A stretch of DNA of 64,000 nucleotides, taken from NCBI RefSeq assembly GCF_030689025.1, contig NZ_JAUYWA010000001.1, positions 1 through 64,000 of the forward strand, given 5' to 3'. The stretch is from Oceanobacter sp. 1_MG-2023 (GTDB taxonomy: Bacteria; Pseudomonadota; Gammaproteobacteria; Pseudomonadales; Oceanobacteraceae). The notes beneath the pieces are model-generated. The model had not been told where the DNA came from. It saw nothing but the letters and a program-made list of their open reading frames with translations, and ran no database searches. The translations under genes were made by a program, and so were the position numbers. Shown piece by piece: positions 9,000 to 18,574 of this stretch (its first letter is position 1; every line of letters starts with the position of its first letter).

Positions 9000-9266
9000 T
9001 CAGGCGGTATCAGAGACCTTGCGAATAATAAAACGGTACACCCCGTCAAGGTCTTCTTGCAGCAACATCTCCTGCTCCAGAAACCCGCAAAAACGGGTGA
9101 AATCCCGCTGCGTCGAGGGGTCGGTTGCCAATATTTCGATACAGTCCCCCTGGGCAGCATCGTTCATCAGGTTATGCAACATCATCACCGGCTCCGGGCA
9201 AAACAGGCCGCGGGTGTCCAGTTGATGCTGAATCGGTAAATGGGGGGTAGTGTCTGACGAACTCAA
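9000..9266 (-). CDS. tusA: Sulfur carrier TusA
   Basis: An 88-residue cytoplasmic sulfur carrier. It accepts persulfide sulfur from IscS and passes it to TusBCD-type relays for 2-thiolation of tRNA wobble uridine. The diagnostic LDTRGLFCPEPVMM contains the active Cys (residue 23) in the CPxP motif, and the C-terminal YRFIIRK matches the family end. It starts with TTG, preceded by an AGGAGAG-like site; no ATG gives a complete N-terminus. It follows the small basic protein gene on the same strand after 42 bases and may be cotranscribed with it. Confidence 0.92.
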   Translation of the reverse strand: MSSSDTTPHLPIQHQLDTRGLFCPEPVMMLHNLMNDAAQGDCIEILATDPSTQRDFTRFCGFLEQEMLLQEDLDGVYRFIIRKVSDTA

Positions 9267-9308
9267 AGGTCTCTCCTGGCAATCAAATCAGTAAATCATG
9301 TGATGGGG

Positions 9309-9491
9309 TCAGCGCTTTTTCTTGGCGCGCTTTTTACGTAGATAGTCCTTGACCGGTGTTTTACGAGTCGGTAACGCCTGTTCAAAGCGCTCCCGAATCG
9401 CTTCAACCCTGGCTTCCTTGTCGCGGTGATCACGTTGATGGCGGTGCTTTTCACTGGCAGCAGCAAAATCAACCACAGTCTCACTTGCCAT
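9309..9491 (-). CDS. Small highly basic hypothetical protein
   Basis: Sixty residues, rich in Lys, Arg and Glu, ending in KDYLRKKRAKKKR, with a predicted helical middle (RVEAIRERFEQAL). The basic tail suggests nucleic-acid or ribosome contact, which is inference. Translation is well supported: a full AGGAGGT site (9500-9506) lies eight bases before the ATG, the strongest ribosome site in the region. It is divergent from hrpB and upstream of tusA. I do not recognise a named family. Confidence 0.72.
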   Translation of the reverse strand: MASETVVDFAAASEKHRHQRDHRDKEARVEAIRERFEQALPTRKTPVKDYLRKKRAKKKR

Positions 9492-9552
9492 AACGGCTTA
9501 CCTCCTGACCGGTATATACTTGAATGCTAGCTATAGACTCGTAATTATACCA

Positions 9553-12180
9553 ATGAATCCTTGCCGTCCTGCCTTTCCTGTTGATACCCAGCTCGCCAAT
9601 ATCTCTGCACAACTGGCCGACCACCCCGCCCTGCTACTGACTGCCGAACCCGGTGCGGGTAAAACCACTCGTGTGCCGCTGGCGCTAATGGATGCGCCCT
9701 GGCTGGCCGGGCAACAGATCATCATGCTCGAACCGCGGCGACTGGCAGCCCGTAACGCCGCCGTCTTTATGGCCCGTCAACTGGGCGAGGCTGTCGGTGA
9801 GCGGATCGGTTACCGGGTACGGCTCGACAACAAGGAATCTGCTCGTACCCGTATTGTGATTGTAACAGAGGGCATTCTCACCCGAATGCTGCAGGATGAC
9901 CCCGAGCTGACCGGCGTTGGTCTGGTTATTTTTGATGAATTCCACGAACGTCACCTGAACAGTGACCTGGCATTGGCACTGGCGCATCAATGCCAGCAGC
10001 TGTTACGCCCGGATCTCAAGTTGCTGGTAATGTCAGCCACGCTGGATACCGATGCCTTGTCCCGACAACTGCAGGCTCCCCTGCTTCATTGCCCGGGCCA
10101 GGGGTTTCCTGTCACGCTGGCCTACCGGCCAGCTGCGTCAGCCAACGAATACCTCAGTCATCACGCCAGCCGGGTTATTCATGAAGCCTTACAGCACAGC
10201 CATGGCCATCTATTGGTGTTTTTGCCCGGTGTGGCGGATATCCGGCGGCTGCATGATGAGCTGAAGCGACATGACCTGCCAGATAACCACCTTCATATCC
10301 TGCCACTTCATGGCCAGCTCAGCGAACAGGAACAAAAGCGGGCTCTGGCGGATGTGCCAGAGGGTCAACGTAAAATATTATTGGCGACCAATATCGCCGA
10401 GAGCTCTCTGACCCTGAATGGCGTCACCGGCGTGATCGACAGCGGTCTTGAACGGCGCATGGTATTCAGTCCGGCCAATGGTCTCAGTGAGCTCACCACA
10501 CGCGATATCAGCCAGGCTTCAGCCACCCAGCGAATGGGCCGTGCTGGGCGACAGCAAGCCGGTTACTGCTACCGGCTGTGGCCAGAAAGTACCCACTCAC
10601 GGCGGCCACGCCATATTGAAGCCGAGCTATTAACCGCCGATCTGGCACCACTGCTGCTGGAGCTGTTGTTATGGGGAGCCGACGCTGACGACTTGCTCTG
10701 GCTTGACCCTCCGCCGCTTGCCGCGCTGAATCAGGCTCGGGCGCTGTTGTGTCGCCTGGGGTACCTGGCCAGTATCGATAGCCAGAGACTGACGGAACAC
10801 GGCCACCAGTGTGCCCGTCTCGGTATCGAACCGCGCTGGGCATCGGCACTGATAACGGCCCACCAACAAGGACAAGCTCGCGACGCGGCCGAGTTAATCG
10901 CCCTGCTGCAAGAATGGCCGCACAAACAACGCCGCAGTGATGATGTTGAACGGCTATGGCATGCCAGCCGCTCAACTTCCTTGTGGCAGCAACGCGTGGC
11001 CCCGCTGGCCCAGCGCTGGCTCCGGGGCTTGTCTGGCCAGACTACCGCCACCACAACTACTGCCGCCACAGCAAGCGCCAGTCATCAGGCCAGTCTGGCA
11101 CGCTGGGCATTACTGGCATTCCCGGAGCGCCTCGCCCGCTGTCGTAATCAATCGACCGGCCACTCCAGCAAAGCCAACAACAAGGCATTACGCTATCTGA
11201 TGGCCAACGGCACGGGTGCCGAACTATCGCCAGACTCGGACCTGGCCGGTTGCCCCTGGCTGGTGATTCTTGATCTGTCCGGTGCCGGCAGCCACCGGAT
11301 ACGCCTCGCCATTGCCATTGATGAGGCCGAATTGGCAGACCTGCTGAGCGACCATCCTCACTGGCTGTCGCACCACACCGTGGTGCAATGGCAATCCCAG
11401 GGCCGTTTGCTGGCAGAAGAGCAACACAAGATCGGTGAACTGATCTGGCGGCGGCGCACCCTGGAGACACTGGGCCCTGAGCAATGGCGTCAGGCCTGGC
11501 GGGATTATTTTTGTCCATCGGTCAATTCCGACAGCCGGGTACAGCAGCGGTTGGCCAATCTCAACTGGACAGACGACGCGGTGCAATTACGTCAGCGCTT
11601 GCAGTTGTTACACCAGTACCATGGCGGCCATTCCTCCAGCCACTCCCAGAAACAGGGTTCCGCTGCGGGAGATTGGCCGGATGTGTCCGACCAGGGTTTA
11701 CTGGCGCGCCTGGATGACTGGTTGTTACCGTTTCTGGATAACTGCCGCCATGAACGGCAGCTACAGCAGCTGAATTTGGTGACCTTGCTGACCAGCCTGC
11801 TCGACTGGCCGCAACAGCAGCAGCTGGAACAGCTGGCTCCGACACACTGGCGGGTGGCCAGCGGCTCCCGTATTCGTATTGATTACACCGAGACACCGCC
11901 GGTATTGGCAGTCAAGTTACAGGAAATGTTTGGTTATCCGCAGCAACCCGCGGTGTTAAACGGCCAAATGGCGTTAAAGATCCATTTGTTGTCACCGGGC
12001 CGGAAACCATTACAAGTGACCCAGGACTTACCCCACTTCTGGCGTCATGGCTATGCCGAGGTACGTAAGGAAATGCGTGGCCGCTACCCCAAGCACCCCT
12101 GGCCGGAAGATCCACTCAGCGCCGAGGCAACAGCCCTGACCAAAGCAGCCCTGGCCCGGCGCCAGAGCCAATCTTCCTGA
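9553..12180 (+). CDS. hrpB: ATP-dependent helicase HrpB
   Basis: An 875-residue DEAH-family RNA helicase. Walker A is PGAGKTT (residues 33-39). The DEFHERH box, the MSATLD motif III, NIAESSLTLNGVTGVIDSG (motif V region) and QRMGRAGRQQAGYC (motif VI) follow in order. The C-terminal HrpB-specific domain ends in YPKHPWPEDP, a family signature. An upstream in-frame ATG at 9520 would add 11 residues. I prefer 9553 because MNPCRPAFPVD matches the short family N-terminus and a TATACT -10-like box at about 9513-9518 overlaps the earlier ATG; neither start has a good ribosome site. The cellular substrate of HrpB is not well defined. Confidence 0.93.
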   Translation: MNPCRPAFPVDTQLANISAQLADHPALLLTAEPGAGKTTRVPLALMDAPWLAGQQIIMLEPRRLAARNAAVFMARQLGEAVGERIGYRVRLDNKESARTRIVIVTEGILTRMLQDDPELTGVGLVIFDEFHERHLNSDLALALAHQCQQLLRPDLKLLVMSATLDTDALSRQLQAPLLHCPGQGFPVTLAYRPAASANEYLSHHASRVIHEALQHSHGHLLVFLPGVADIRRLHDELKRHDLPDNHLHILPLHGQLSEQEQKRALADVPEGQRKILLATNIAESSLTLNGVTGVIDSGLERRMVFSPANGLSELTTRDISQASATQRMGRAGRQQAGYCYRLWPESTHSRRPRHIEAELLTADLAPLLLELLLWGADADDLLWLDPPPLAALNQARALLCRLGYLASIDSQRLTEHGHQCARLGIEPRWASALITAHQQGQARDAAELIALLQEWPHKQRRSDDVERLWHASRSTSLWQQRVAPLAQRWLRGLSGQTTATTTTAATASASHQASLARWALLAFPERLARCRNQSTGHSSKANNKALRYLMANGTGAELSPDSDLAGCPWLVILDLSGAGSHRIRLAIAIDEAELADLLSDHPHWLSHHTVVQWQSQGRLLAEEQHKIGELIWRRRTLETLGPEQWRQAWRDYFCPSVNSDSRVQQRLANLNWTDDAVQLRQRLQLLHQYHGGHSSSHSQKQGSAAGDWPDVSDQGLLARLDDWLLPFLDNCRHERQLQQLNLVTLLTSLLDWPQQQQLEQLAPTHWRVASGSRIRIDYTETPPVLAVKLQEMFGYPQQPAVLNGQMALKIHLLSPGRKPLQVTQDLPHFWRHGYAEVRKEMRGRYPKHPWPEDPLSAEATALTKAALARRQSQSS

Positions 12181-12190
12181 ACACTGTCCG

Positions 12191-13792
12191 TCAATGTGTT
12201 GCCAGTAACGACTCTACCTTGCTGATCATGCCAGCCGCCGCTGGCGCGCCCAGCACCGCGGCCCGGTTGGCATCGGCCATGGCTGACTGGTATTCCTGCT
12301 TGCCAACATAAGCGTTGGCCCGGGCCAGCAGGGCATCCTGCGTCTCCCCGAACCGGTCGATATAATCATCCCAGAGTTCGATCATATCTTGCCAGCGCTG
12401 GCGGCGGGCCAGTAAGTTATCCATCAGCACAAACCATTCGGGGCGGGCACTGTCTGCTGCCAGAGCCACACTGGCGTCACTTTCCGAGTTGGCCATCTTG
12501 CCCATCTCCATCCAGGTGACGGCTCGTTGATAGCTGGCCACCGCATCGGCCGGATCAAGCATCAATGCCTTGCCAAGAAAGTCCAGCGACTCCTCCAGCT
12601 GTCCCCGCGTGCGGGCACGAATCCCCAACCCGGTCAGGCTGGTCAGCAACTGCGTGCGGTACCTGTGTATCCCCGGCGATTCCGGATCAATTTCGGTGGC
12701 ATAAGCCAGCTCCGCGGCGGCATTGCGGTATTGCCGCAAGCTGCCATAAATTTGTGCTCGCCCCAAATAACTGTCGGCATCCGCAGACTCCAGGCGTAAT
12801 GCCTGGGCAAAGTCGTCCAGAGCAGCAGAATAACGTTTCATGGCCATACGGGCTTCCGCCCGATGGCGATAAAAACTGGCGACGTGTCCGTATTTCAGGG
12901 CACGAGTAAAACCGGCTTCGGCAGCAGCATACTGCTGACGTCCAAGCTGGGCTTCCGCCAGCAGTGCCTCCACATAACCGGGTAATACCGACAGTGCCGG
13001 ATTACTGCTCTGATGCACGATCACACGGTTGGCATAGGCCCGCATTCTGGCCTTGGAACCACCCCAACGCGGAGTCATGAACCCCAATTCGGTACTGGCA
13101 ACCAACAGGGATGCCGGTATTTCCTCTGCTGCCCGCTGCAAGTAAAGCTGATGCTGCTCGTCATCTCCCAGCGCTACCGCTGCACCAATCAACAGGCTAT
13201 AGGCCAGACCCGAACGCGGGTTCACCCGCAAGGCAGCATCGATATCCGTCAACGACGCATAAAAATACTTCCGGATAGCCTCGGCCTGTTCATCGGAGCG
13301 ATGTGTCCGGTTTTGCTCGTAGCTGTCCCAGCCCAATCCGGTCAGGTAAGTAGCACGGGCGAGATAAGGAAATTCCAGATTCGGGTAGGTACGTACCCAG
13401 TCGTTAAAATAGTGTTCCAGCCCCGGCTTGCCCATATCAAACACCTGGTAGATTGCCCGGACTTGGGATTCCGTGCTGATATCCTCCGCCAGAATCTGAT
13501 GGTATTTTTCCAGCCGGGTATTCAGAATCCCGAACTGACGCGCCCGCAGCAGCTTGCGTAAATGCTGGTAGTCACGACTGGAAATACCTTCAAGTGCAGA
13601 GACCCCTATGGACGTAGCCTGGGAAGATGGCCGGGAAAGCGATTGCTCAGCCGGGTTATGGATATTACGCCCGGACGGTGCACGATCGGAGAAGTGGCGA
13701 CGGCCATCGCTGTCGACCCATTGATAGACTTCGGCCACAGCCTGTGACCCTATCAGGCACGACAACAACAGCGCAATCCAGACAAGGTTCAT
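12191..13792 (-). CDS. Exported DUF4124 / TPR-repeat protein
   Basis: A 533-residue protein with a cleavable signal peptide (hydrophobic core, then SQAVAEV). Residues about 22-45 (VYQWVDSDGRRHFSDRAP) are a DUF4124 module, common at the N-terminus of periplasmic proteins of Gammaproteobacteria. From about residue 130 to the end it is built of TPR helices, with clear units such as AEAGFTRALKYGHVASFYRH, YSAALDDFAQALRLESADAD and LDFLGKALMLDPADAVASY. It probably scaffolds an envelope complex, but no partner is indicated; the neighbours are hrpB (convergent) and a SHOCT protein. A GGGAG site precedes the ATG. Confidence 0.8.
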   Translation of the reverse strand: MNLVWIALLLSCLIGSQAVAEVYQWVDSDGRRHFSDRAPSGRNIHNPAEQSLSRPSSQATSIGVSALEGISSRDYQHLRKLLRARQFGILNTRLEKYHQILAEDISTESQVRAIYQVFDMGKPGLEHYFNDWVRTYPNLEFPYLARATYLTGLGWDSYEQNRTHRSDEQAEAIRKYFYASLTDIDAALRVNPRSGLAYSLLIGAAVALGDDEQHQLYLQRAAEEIPASLLVASTELGFMTPRWGGSKARMRAYANRVIVHQSSNPALSVLPGYVEALLAEAQLGRQQYAAAEAGFTRALKYGHVASFYRHRAEARMAMKRYSAALDDFAQALRLESADADSYLGRAQIYGSLRQYRNAAAELAYATEIDPESPGIHRYRTQLLTSLTGLGIRARTRGQLEESLDFLGKALMLDPADAVASYQRAVTWMEMGKMANSESDASVALAADSARPEWFVLMDNLLARRQRWQDMIELWDDYIDRFGETQDALLARANAYVGKQEYQSAMADANRAAVLGAPAAAGMISKVESLLATH

Positions 13793-13933
13793 GATGGCTC
13801 CCGTATTATTCAGGCTACCGATAGTAATAGAATTTCTGTCAGAAAGGTGTTGGCTTTTTCACATTGGGAAGGATAAGACAGCATTGTCGTATCCGTGCGG
13901 GCAGTACGCACCGTGACGATGAACCCCAAGGCA

Positions 13934-13969
13934 GCGGGCATTGTTATCACCAGTGATAAAAATGCCCGC
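13934..13969. repeat. Long near-perfect hairpin (36 nt)
   Basis: GCGGGCATT (13934-13942) pairs with AATGCCCGC (13961-13969), and inside it TTATCAC (13944-13950) pairs with GTGATAA (13953-13959), leaving one G/A mismatch and a CA turn. It lies downstream of the leftward SHOCT gene and upstream of the leftward TPR gene. It lacks a T run, so it may be a cruciform-type operator or a transcript-stabilising 3' structure. Confidence 0.7.
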
Positions 13970-14015
13970 CCGCCGGGTTAGCCGGCAATACGACTGCCCT
14001 CTGGCCACAAACGCA

Positions 14016-14792
14016 CTACAGACGTTGCAACAACTCGGATTTTTTATTGGAAAATTCCTGTTCCGACAGAATTCCCATATCTCTCAGGCTGGCCAGTTTT
14101 TCCAGTGCCGCAAACACATCATCCCGGTTACCAGTGTTGGTATTCTGGTTATTGTGCTGTGCTGGCGGTTGAGTATTTTGTACTGGCTGGGGTGCTGGCT
14201 GTGCCGGCTCTGGCGCTTGACTGATAAACGGGTTATGACCCGACACAATCGGCAAGCTGGTCAGATACACGGTACCGAACTGGCTGCTGAAGGTCAGTGA
14301 ATTACCACCACCCTGCTGCTGGCTGACACCACCGATCTGGTGCTGTTGGGTATCGTAAACACTCACCTGACCATTGGAGTCGAGTGCCAGGCGCTGACAA
14401 TGGGGGAAAATCGCATAACGGATATTGTTTTGTGAACCGGATGACGACGGGTTACCCAGTTCAGACGGCCACCAGTTTCCAGACTGGAAACCACCTTGGC
14501 CCGCTGCCGGCTGTTCAAAGATCATCTGGCCATTACCCAGAATCGAGGCAATTTCACTACACAGATTATTGACGGTGTTTTTCAGGCCATTGTTGAACAT
14601 ATCGCCCACCATGGTCATGCCACCACTCATCCACTGGCCGCCACCGCCCAATTCCGGGCAGTTGAATTGAGCCATGGTGCCGTTACCATTGATAACAGCC
14701 TGAATCATGCAAATGACCGCGTCACTGGACAGTCCATAGCGGCTGGACAGGTCGTTTACAACACCCTGACCATAGCCTGTTAATTTACTCAT
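14016..14792 (-). CDS. SHOCT-domain protein of unknown function
   Basis: A 258-residue protein. The C-terminal 35 residues (DDVFAALEKLASLRDMGILSEQEFSNKKSELLQRL) form a SHOCT domain, a short helical oligomerisation motif. It is preceded by a Pro/Gln/Asn linker. The N-terminal half (SKLTGYGQGVVNDLSSRYGLSSDAVICMIQAVINGNGTMAQFN...) contains Gly-rich segments and two or three Cys but no membrane helix, and I do not recognise it. The longest frame starts at 14831; the ATG at 14792 has AGGAGG immediately upstream and is preferred. It is monocistronic, with a hairpin downstream. Confidence 0.75.
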   Translation of the reverse strand: MSKLTGYGQGVVNDLSSRYGLSSDAVICMIQAVINGNGTMAQFNCPELGGGGQWMSGGMTMVGDMFNNGLKNTVNNLCSEIASILGNGQMIFEQPAAGQGGFQSGNWWPSELGNPSSSGSQNNIRYAIFPHCQRLALDSNGQVSVYDTQQHQIGGVSQQQGGGNSLTFSSQFGTVYLTSLPIVSGHNPFISQAPEPAQPAPQPVQNTQPPAQHNNQNTNTGNRDDVFAALEKLASLRDMGILSEQEFSNKKSELLQRL

Positions 14793-14991
14793 AATATCCT
14801 CCTGCTGCATGACGTACATTGGTCGCCACAATACAGCATCTATGGCGAGAATGTCCGATATTTACAGAAATTCTGAACATTTTTTAACCAGAACTCAAAC
14901 ATATCGAATAAATGCCCCAGCGGAGTTTCTTGACAGGAAAATTCCGCTGAAGCAGGAGTGGCCAGCAACGATTACATCCGCATCACATCCG

Positions 14992-17829
14992 CTAGGACGC
15001 AACCGCCGCTTTGGCGCTGCTGACCCGGTCGAGCAAATAGAACAGCGAGTGATAAGGAATCTCGCCATGCCGGGCCAGACCAATTTCACAGGTACGACTG
15101 GTAGACACCCCTTCTTTGCAGTCTTTCACCTGCCTCTTGAGCGGAGCCAGCGCCGAGGCATTCAGTTCCGGCATCATAAAGCCCTTGTCGCCGGCAAAAC
15201 CACAGCAGGTAATATCTTCCGGTACCACGACTTGGGTTGAGCAATGTCTGGCCAGAGCGATCAGCTCGTTACCCAGGCCTTGCTTGGTGGTTGAACAGGT
15301 CACGTGTACTGCCACGGCGTCGTCTACCGGTTCAATGTCCAGCTGCGGCACCAGGTACTGATTGGCAAAGTTTACCGGGTCCAGTAACTGGATACGTTCA
15401 TCAAGCTGCTGACTCATACGAAAGACACAAGGGCTGGTATCGATCAGAACCGGTATACGGCCGTTGTCGCTGATGGTCAATAAGGCCTGATTCAGCTGAT
15501 CACGCATGGCATCGGCCTGCTCGAACATGCCTTTGCTTTCCAGCGGCATGCCACAACAGAATGATTGCTGGTCTGGCAACTGGGTCAGGGTCACGCCTGC
15601 CTTTGCTGCCAGCGCCAACGTGACTTGCTGCAAGCTGCGCTGGTCCTGATCCTGCTTCGCCGGGCCCATATTCCGGCTGGCGCAACTGGGGAAATACACC
15701 AGGTCGGCATCTGCCACTGCCGGTGCAATGGGTTTGGCACTGTGGCTGGCTTGTGGCATGGCATCGTGCCATAGCGGCAAGGCTTTCATGCTCACAGCAG
15801 AGGCCACCTTGCTGACGCTCGCCAGTGCCTTGTCGCCGATCACACCACGGGTAATATCCACCAGTTTGAGGCCAGTACGGGTGGTATTGGCGATGGTGTC
15901 AAAATGCCCGGCCACCCAGTTGGCCCGACCTTGATAACGCTGATTCCGTTCACTGCGCAAATAGCGACTCAGGTCACCGGTATTGATATCTACCGGGCAG
16001 GCCAGACTGCACAGGCCATCGGCGGCACAGGTATCTATACCTTGATACTGGTACTCTGCCTGCACTTCGCGGAAACGGGGATCGCTGCTGATATCATGCC
16101 CCGCACGATCCAGACGGCTCAGCTCGCGCATCACCACAATACGCTGCCGTGGGGTCAAGGTCAGGTTTTTGGATGGGCACACCGGCTCACAGAAACCGCA
16201 TTCGATGCATTTGTCGATCAGGTCATGGGCTTCCGGGATCGGTTTCAGGTCTTCAATATGGGCACGCAGGTTGCGGGTCAGGATTACCCCTGGATTCAAG
16301 CGCATGTCCGGGTCCAGGGCATGTTTGATTTGCCACATCAGGTCATACGCTTGTGCCCCCCACTCCAGCTCCACAAACGGGGCCATATTCCGCCCGGTGC
16401 CGTGCTCGGCTTTGAGCGAGCCATCGTAACGCCCGACCACCAGCACGCACACTTCATCCATAAAGTCCGCATAACGCTGGATTTCTGCCGGATCGGTAAA
16501 GTTCTGGGTAAAAACAAAGTGCAGGTTACCCGCCAGGGCGTGACCAAAAATAATGGCTTCATCGTAGTGGTATTTCTTGAACAGGCTCTGCAGTTCCAGT
16601 ACCGCCGGAGCCAGGGATTCAACCGGAAAGGCGACATCCTCAATAATCACTGTGGTGCCTTTTTCACGCATGGCACCCACCGCCGGGAACATGCCTTTAC
16701 GGATATTCCAGTACAGCTGACACGTGGCCGGGTCGGTGGTAAAGGCTTTACCGTGCAGGGTATCGAAGTCGGACAACGCGGCCAGCACATCGGCCAGCTT
16801 ATGCTCCAGCTCATGTTCGGTGGTGGCACGTACTTCGACCAGCAGTGCGGCAACGTCATCACTCAGGGAAGCCATATAGTCCGGCATGCCGGGTTTATCC
16901 TGTACGGAGCGTAACCCGGCCCGGTCAATCAATTCGACGGCAGCCACTGGGCTGGTAGCCAACGCCGTCACCGCATGGCTGGTTTTTTCGATGTCGGCAA
17001 ACATCAGCAAGGCGGAGGCTTTGTGCGCGTGTTCTTCCACGGTGCGATAAACCACTTCCGAAACAAAACCAAGCGTCCCTTCCGACCCCACCATCAGATG
17101 CATCAGGATATCGATGGGATCGTGGTAATCAACCAGGGCATTCAGGCTGTAGCCGGTGGTGTTCTTGATCGAAAATTTCTTTTGAATACGGGCTTTTAAC
17201 TCAGCGTTACTGCTCACCTGTTGATGCAGCGATACCAGTGCTTCGATCAGCTCGGGCTTGTTGGCCATAAAAGCCGTGCGAGACTCCGGGTCCGCGGTAT
17301 CCAGCACCGTGCCATCAGCCAGGACCAGGCGCATGGATTCAATGGTTTGATAGGTATTCTGCGCCGTGCCACAACACATACCGGATGCGTTGTTGGCCAC
17401 AATACCGCCGATTTTACAGGCATTGATGGAGGCAGGATCAGGGCCAATCTTACGCTGGAACGGGGCCAACTTACGGTTGGCATGGGCACCGATCACTCCG
17501 GGCTGTACCCGCAACTTGCCCCCTTCTTCCAGTACTTCCATGCCGTTCCAGGTGGGGGCCAGGCGTACCAGAATACCGTCAGTAACGGCCTGACCAGACA
17601 AACTGGTACCCGCCGCCCGGAAGGTCACATGCACCTTGTGTTTCCCGGCCAGCAACAACAGGTCGATGACTTCCTGCTCGGTTTCGACCATTACCACGGC
17701 CTGCGGTATCAGGCGATAAAAACTGGCGTCAGTACCCAGTGCCAACGTACGTAACGGATCGGTGACGATCCGTTCAGCATTGATAATGTGAGCCAGATCG
17801 CTCAGAAACAGACTGTATTCGGGTTTCAT
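14992..17829 (-). CDS. dld: FAD/4Fe-4S D-lactate dehydrogenase (Dld-II type)
   Basis: A 945-residue protein fusing a FAD-binding (type 4) oxidase to ferredoxin and CCG domains. The FAD part shows TFRAAGTSLSGQAV, GPDPASINACKIGGIVANNASG and the oxidase C-terminal region with EHGTGRNMAPFVE. Two 4Fe-4S motifs follow (CIECGFCEPVCPSKN and CAADGLCSLACPVD), then two Cys-rich CCG motifs (CCGMPLES and CCGFAGDKGF). This architecture matches the Dld-II D-lactate dehydrogenase that sits with lldEFG in Shewanella. D-2-hydroxyglutarate or glycolate dehydrogenase are alternatives, but the lactate context favours D-lactate. It starts at 17829 after an AAGGA site; an extra 41 upstream codons are rejected. It is the last gene of the lld operon. 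Confidence 0.85.
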   Translation of the reverse strand: MKPEYSLFLSDLAHIINAERIVTDPLRTLALGTDASFYRLIPQAVVMVETEQEVIDLLLLAGKHKVHVTFRAAGTSLSGQAVTDGILVRLAPTWNGMEVLEEGGKLRVQPGVIGAHANRKLAPFQRKIGPDPASINACKIGGIVANNASGMCCGTAQNTYQTIESMRLVLADGTVLDTADPESRTAFMANKPELIEALVSLHQQVSSNAELKARIQKKFSIKNTTGYSLNALVDYHDPIDILMHLMVGSEGTLGFVSEVVYRTVEEHAHKASALLMFADIEKTSHAVTALATSPVAAVELIDRAGLRSVQDKPGMPDYMASLSDDVAALLVEVRATTEHELEHKLADVLAALSDFDTLHGKAFTTDPATCQLYWNIRKGMFPAVGAMREKGTTVIIEDVAFPVESLAPAVLELQSLFKKYHYDEAIIFGHALAGNLHFVFTQNFTDPAEIQRYADFMDEVCVLVVGRYDGSLKAEHGTGRNMAPFVELEWGAQAYDLMWQIKHALDPDMRLNPGVILTRNLRAHIEDLKPIPEAHDLIDKCIECGFCEPVCPSKNLTLTPRQRIVVMRELSRLDRAGHDISSDPRFREVQAEYQYQGIDTCAADGLCSLACPVDINTGDLSRYLRSERNQRYQGRANWVAGHFDTIANTTRTGLKLVDITRGVIGDKALASVSKVASAVSMKALPLWHDAMPQASHSAKPIAPAVADADLVYFPSCASRNMGPAKQDQDQRSLQQVTLALAAKAGVTLTQLPDQQSFCCGMPLESKGMFEQADAMRDQLNQALLTISDNGRIPVLIDTSPCVFRMSQQLDERIQLLDPVNFANQYLVPQLDIEPVDDAVAVHVTCSTTKQGLGNELIALARHCSTQVVVPEDITCCGFAGDKGFMMPELNASALAPLKRQVKDCKEGVSTSRTCEIGLARHGEIPYHSLFYLLDRVSSAKAAVAS

Positions 17830-17890
17830 AAAGTGTCCTTCGAGCTGGCGCACGGGCACCAGCCACATCAAATTCAAGAGGAAAAACCGC

Positions 17891-18574
17891 TCAGGCGCCG
17901 GTACTGTCATCCAGCAGCAAGACCACCAGTTGTTTTGGGCCATGAGCGCCATAGGCCAGTGTTTGCTGGATATCCGCCGTTTTACTTGGCCCTGATATCA
18001 GCAACCAATTGGTCGGCAGTTTCCCTTGCCAGCGAGGCTGTTCGATCAATGCAGAAAAATTGGCCACCAGAGTACTCTGCCGTACCAGTACAAGACTTAA
18101 TGGTGGCACCAGCGAGACGGTCCGTGGTTCTTCCGGGCCAGTCGCCAGCACCAGTGAACCGGTTTCTGCCAGGGCGGCGCTGGCGCGACTGAATCCGGCA
18201 TCCAGCTGTTCAAACAGCTGCTGGCGCATGCCGCTGTCGGCAGGAGCAGCAACCGCGTCGTCAAACAATTGCACAGACAGCGTTGCAACACGGCTTGTCA
18301 ACTCGTCTGCCAGTTCACGATTGGCCGGGCTGCTGCCCAGACACAAGGATGTCACCTGCTGCTGTTGCAGTACCTCGGCCAGCTGTTGCTGCCAGTCGTC
18401 TTCGCTACAGGGCACCACATCGGCGTGATTACTTTCCAGCAGTTCAATAAAACGGCTGCGCCATACTGCTTTGTCCAGCCGTGGCATGGGTGGTAAATCG
18501 GTGCGACTGGCAGCGCTTGCCTGATTGGCCTGACCCTGACGCAGGCGGGCAAGAATGGTATTTCTGGAAGACAT
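17891..18574 (-). CDS. lldG: L-lactate utilisation subunit LldG / LutC
   Basis: A 227-residue LUD-domain protein, the third subunit of the LldEFG (LutABC) L-lactate oxidation complex, which converts L-lactate to pyruvate. The LUD motifs are the segment ALAETGSLVLATG and the following RTVSLVPPLSLVLV, and ISGPSKTADIQQTLAYGAHGPKQ near the end, close to the usual LutC ending. It starts inside the lldF stop (TGATG, one base shared), so translation is coupled. The 61-bp gap to dld is compatible with one transcript. Confidence 0.9.
   Translation of the reverse strand: MSSRNTILARLRQGQANQASAASRTDLPPMPRLDKAVWRSRFIELLESNHADVVPCSEDDWQQQLAEVLQQQQVTSLCLGSSPANRELADELTSRVATLSVQLFDDAVAAPADSGMRQQLFEQLDAGFSRASAALAETGSLVLATGPEEPRTVSLVPPLSLVLVRQSTLVANFSALIEQPRWQGKLPTNWLLISGPSKTADIQQTLAYGAHGPKQLVVLLLDDSTGA

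Noticed and set aside
15904..16914. 336-codon rightward frame inside dld
   Set aside because: Antisense shadow of the Fe-S flavoprotein gene; composition rich in His, Gln and Gly typical of reverse-strand frames.
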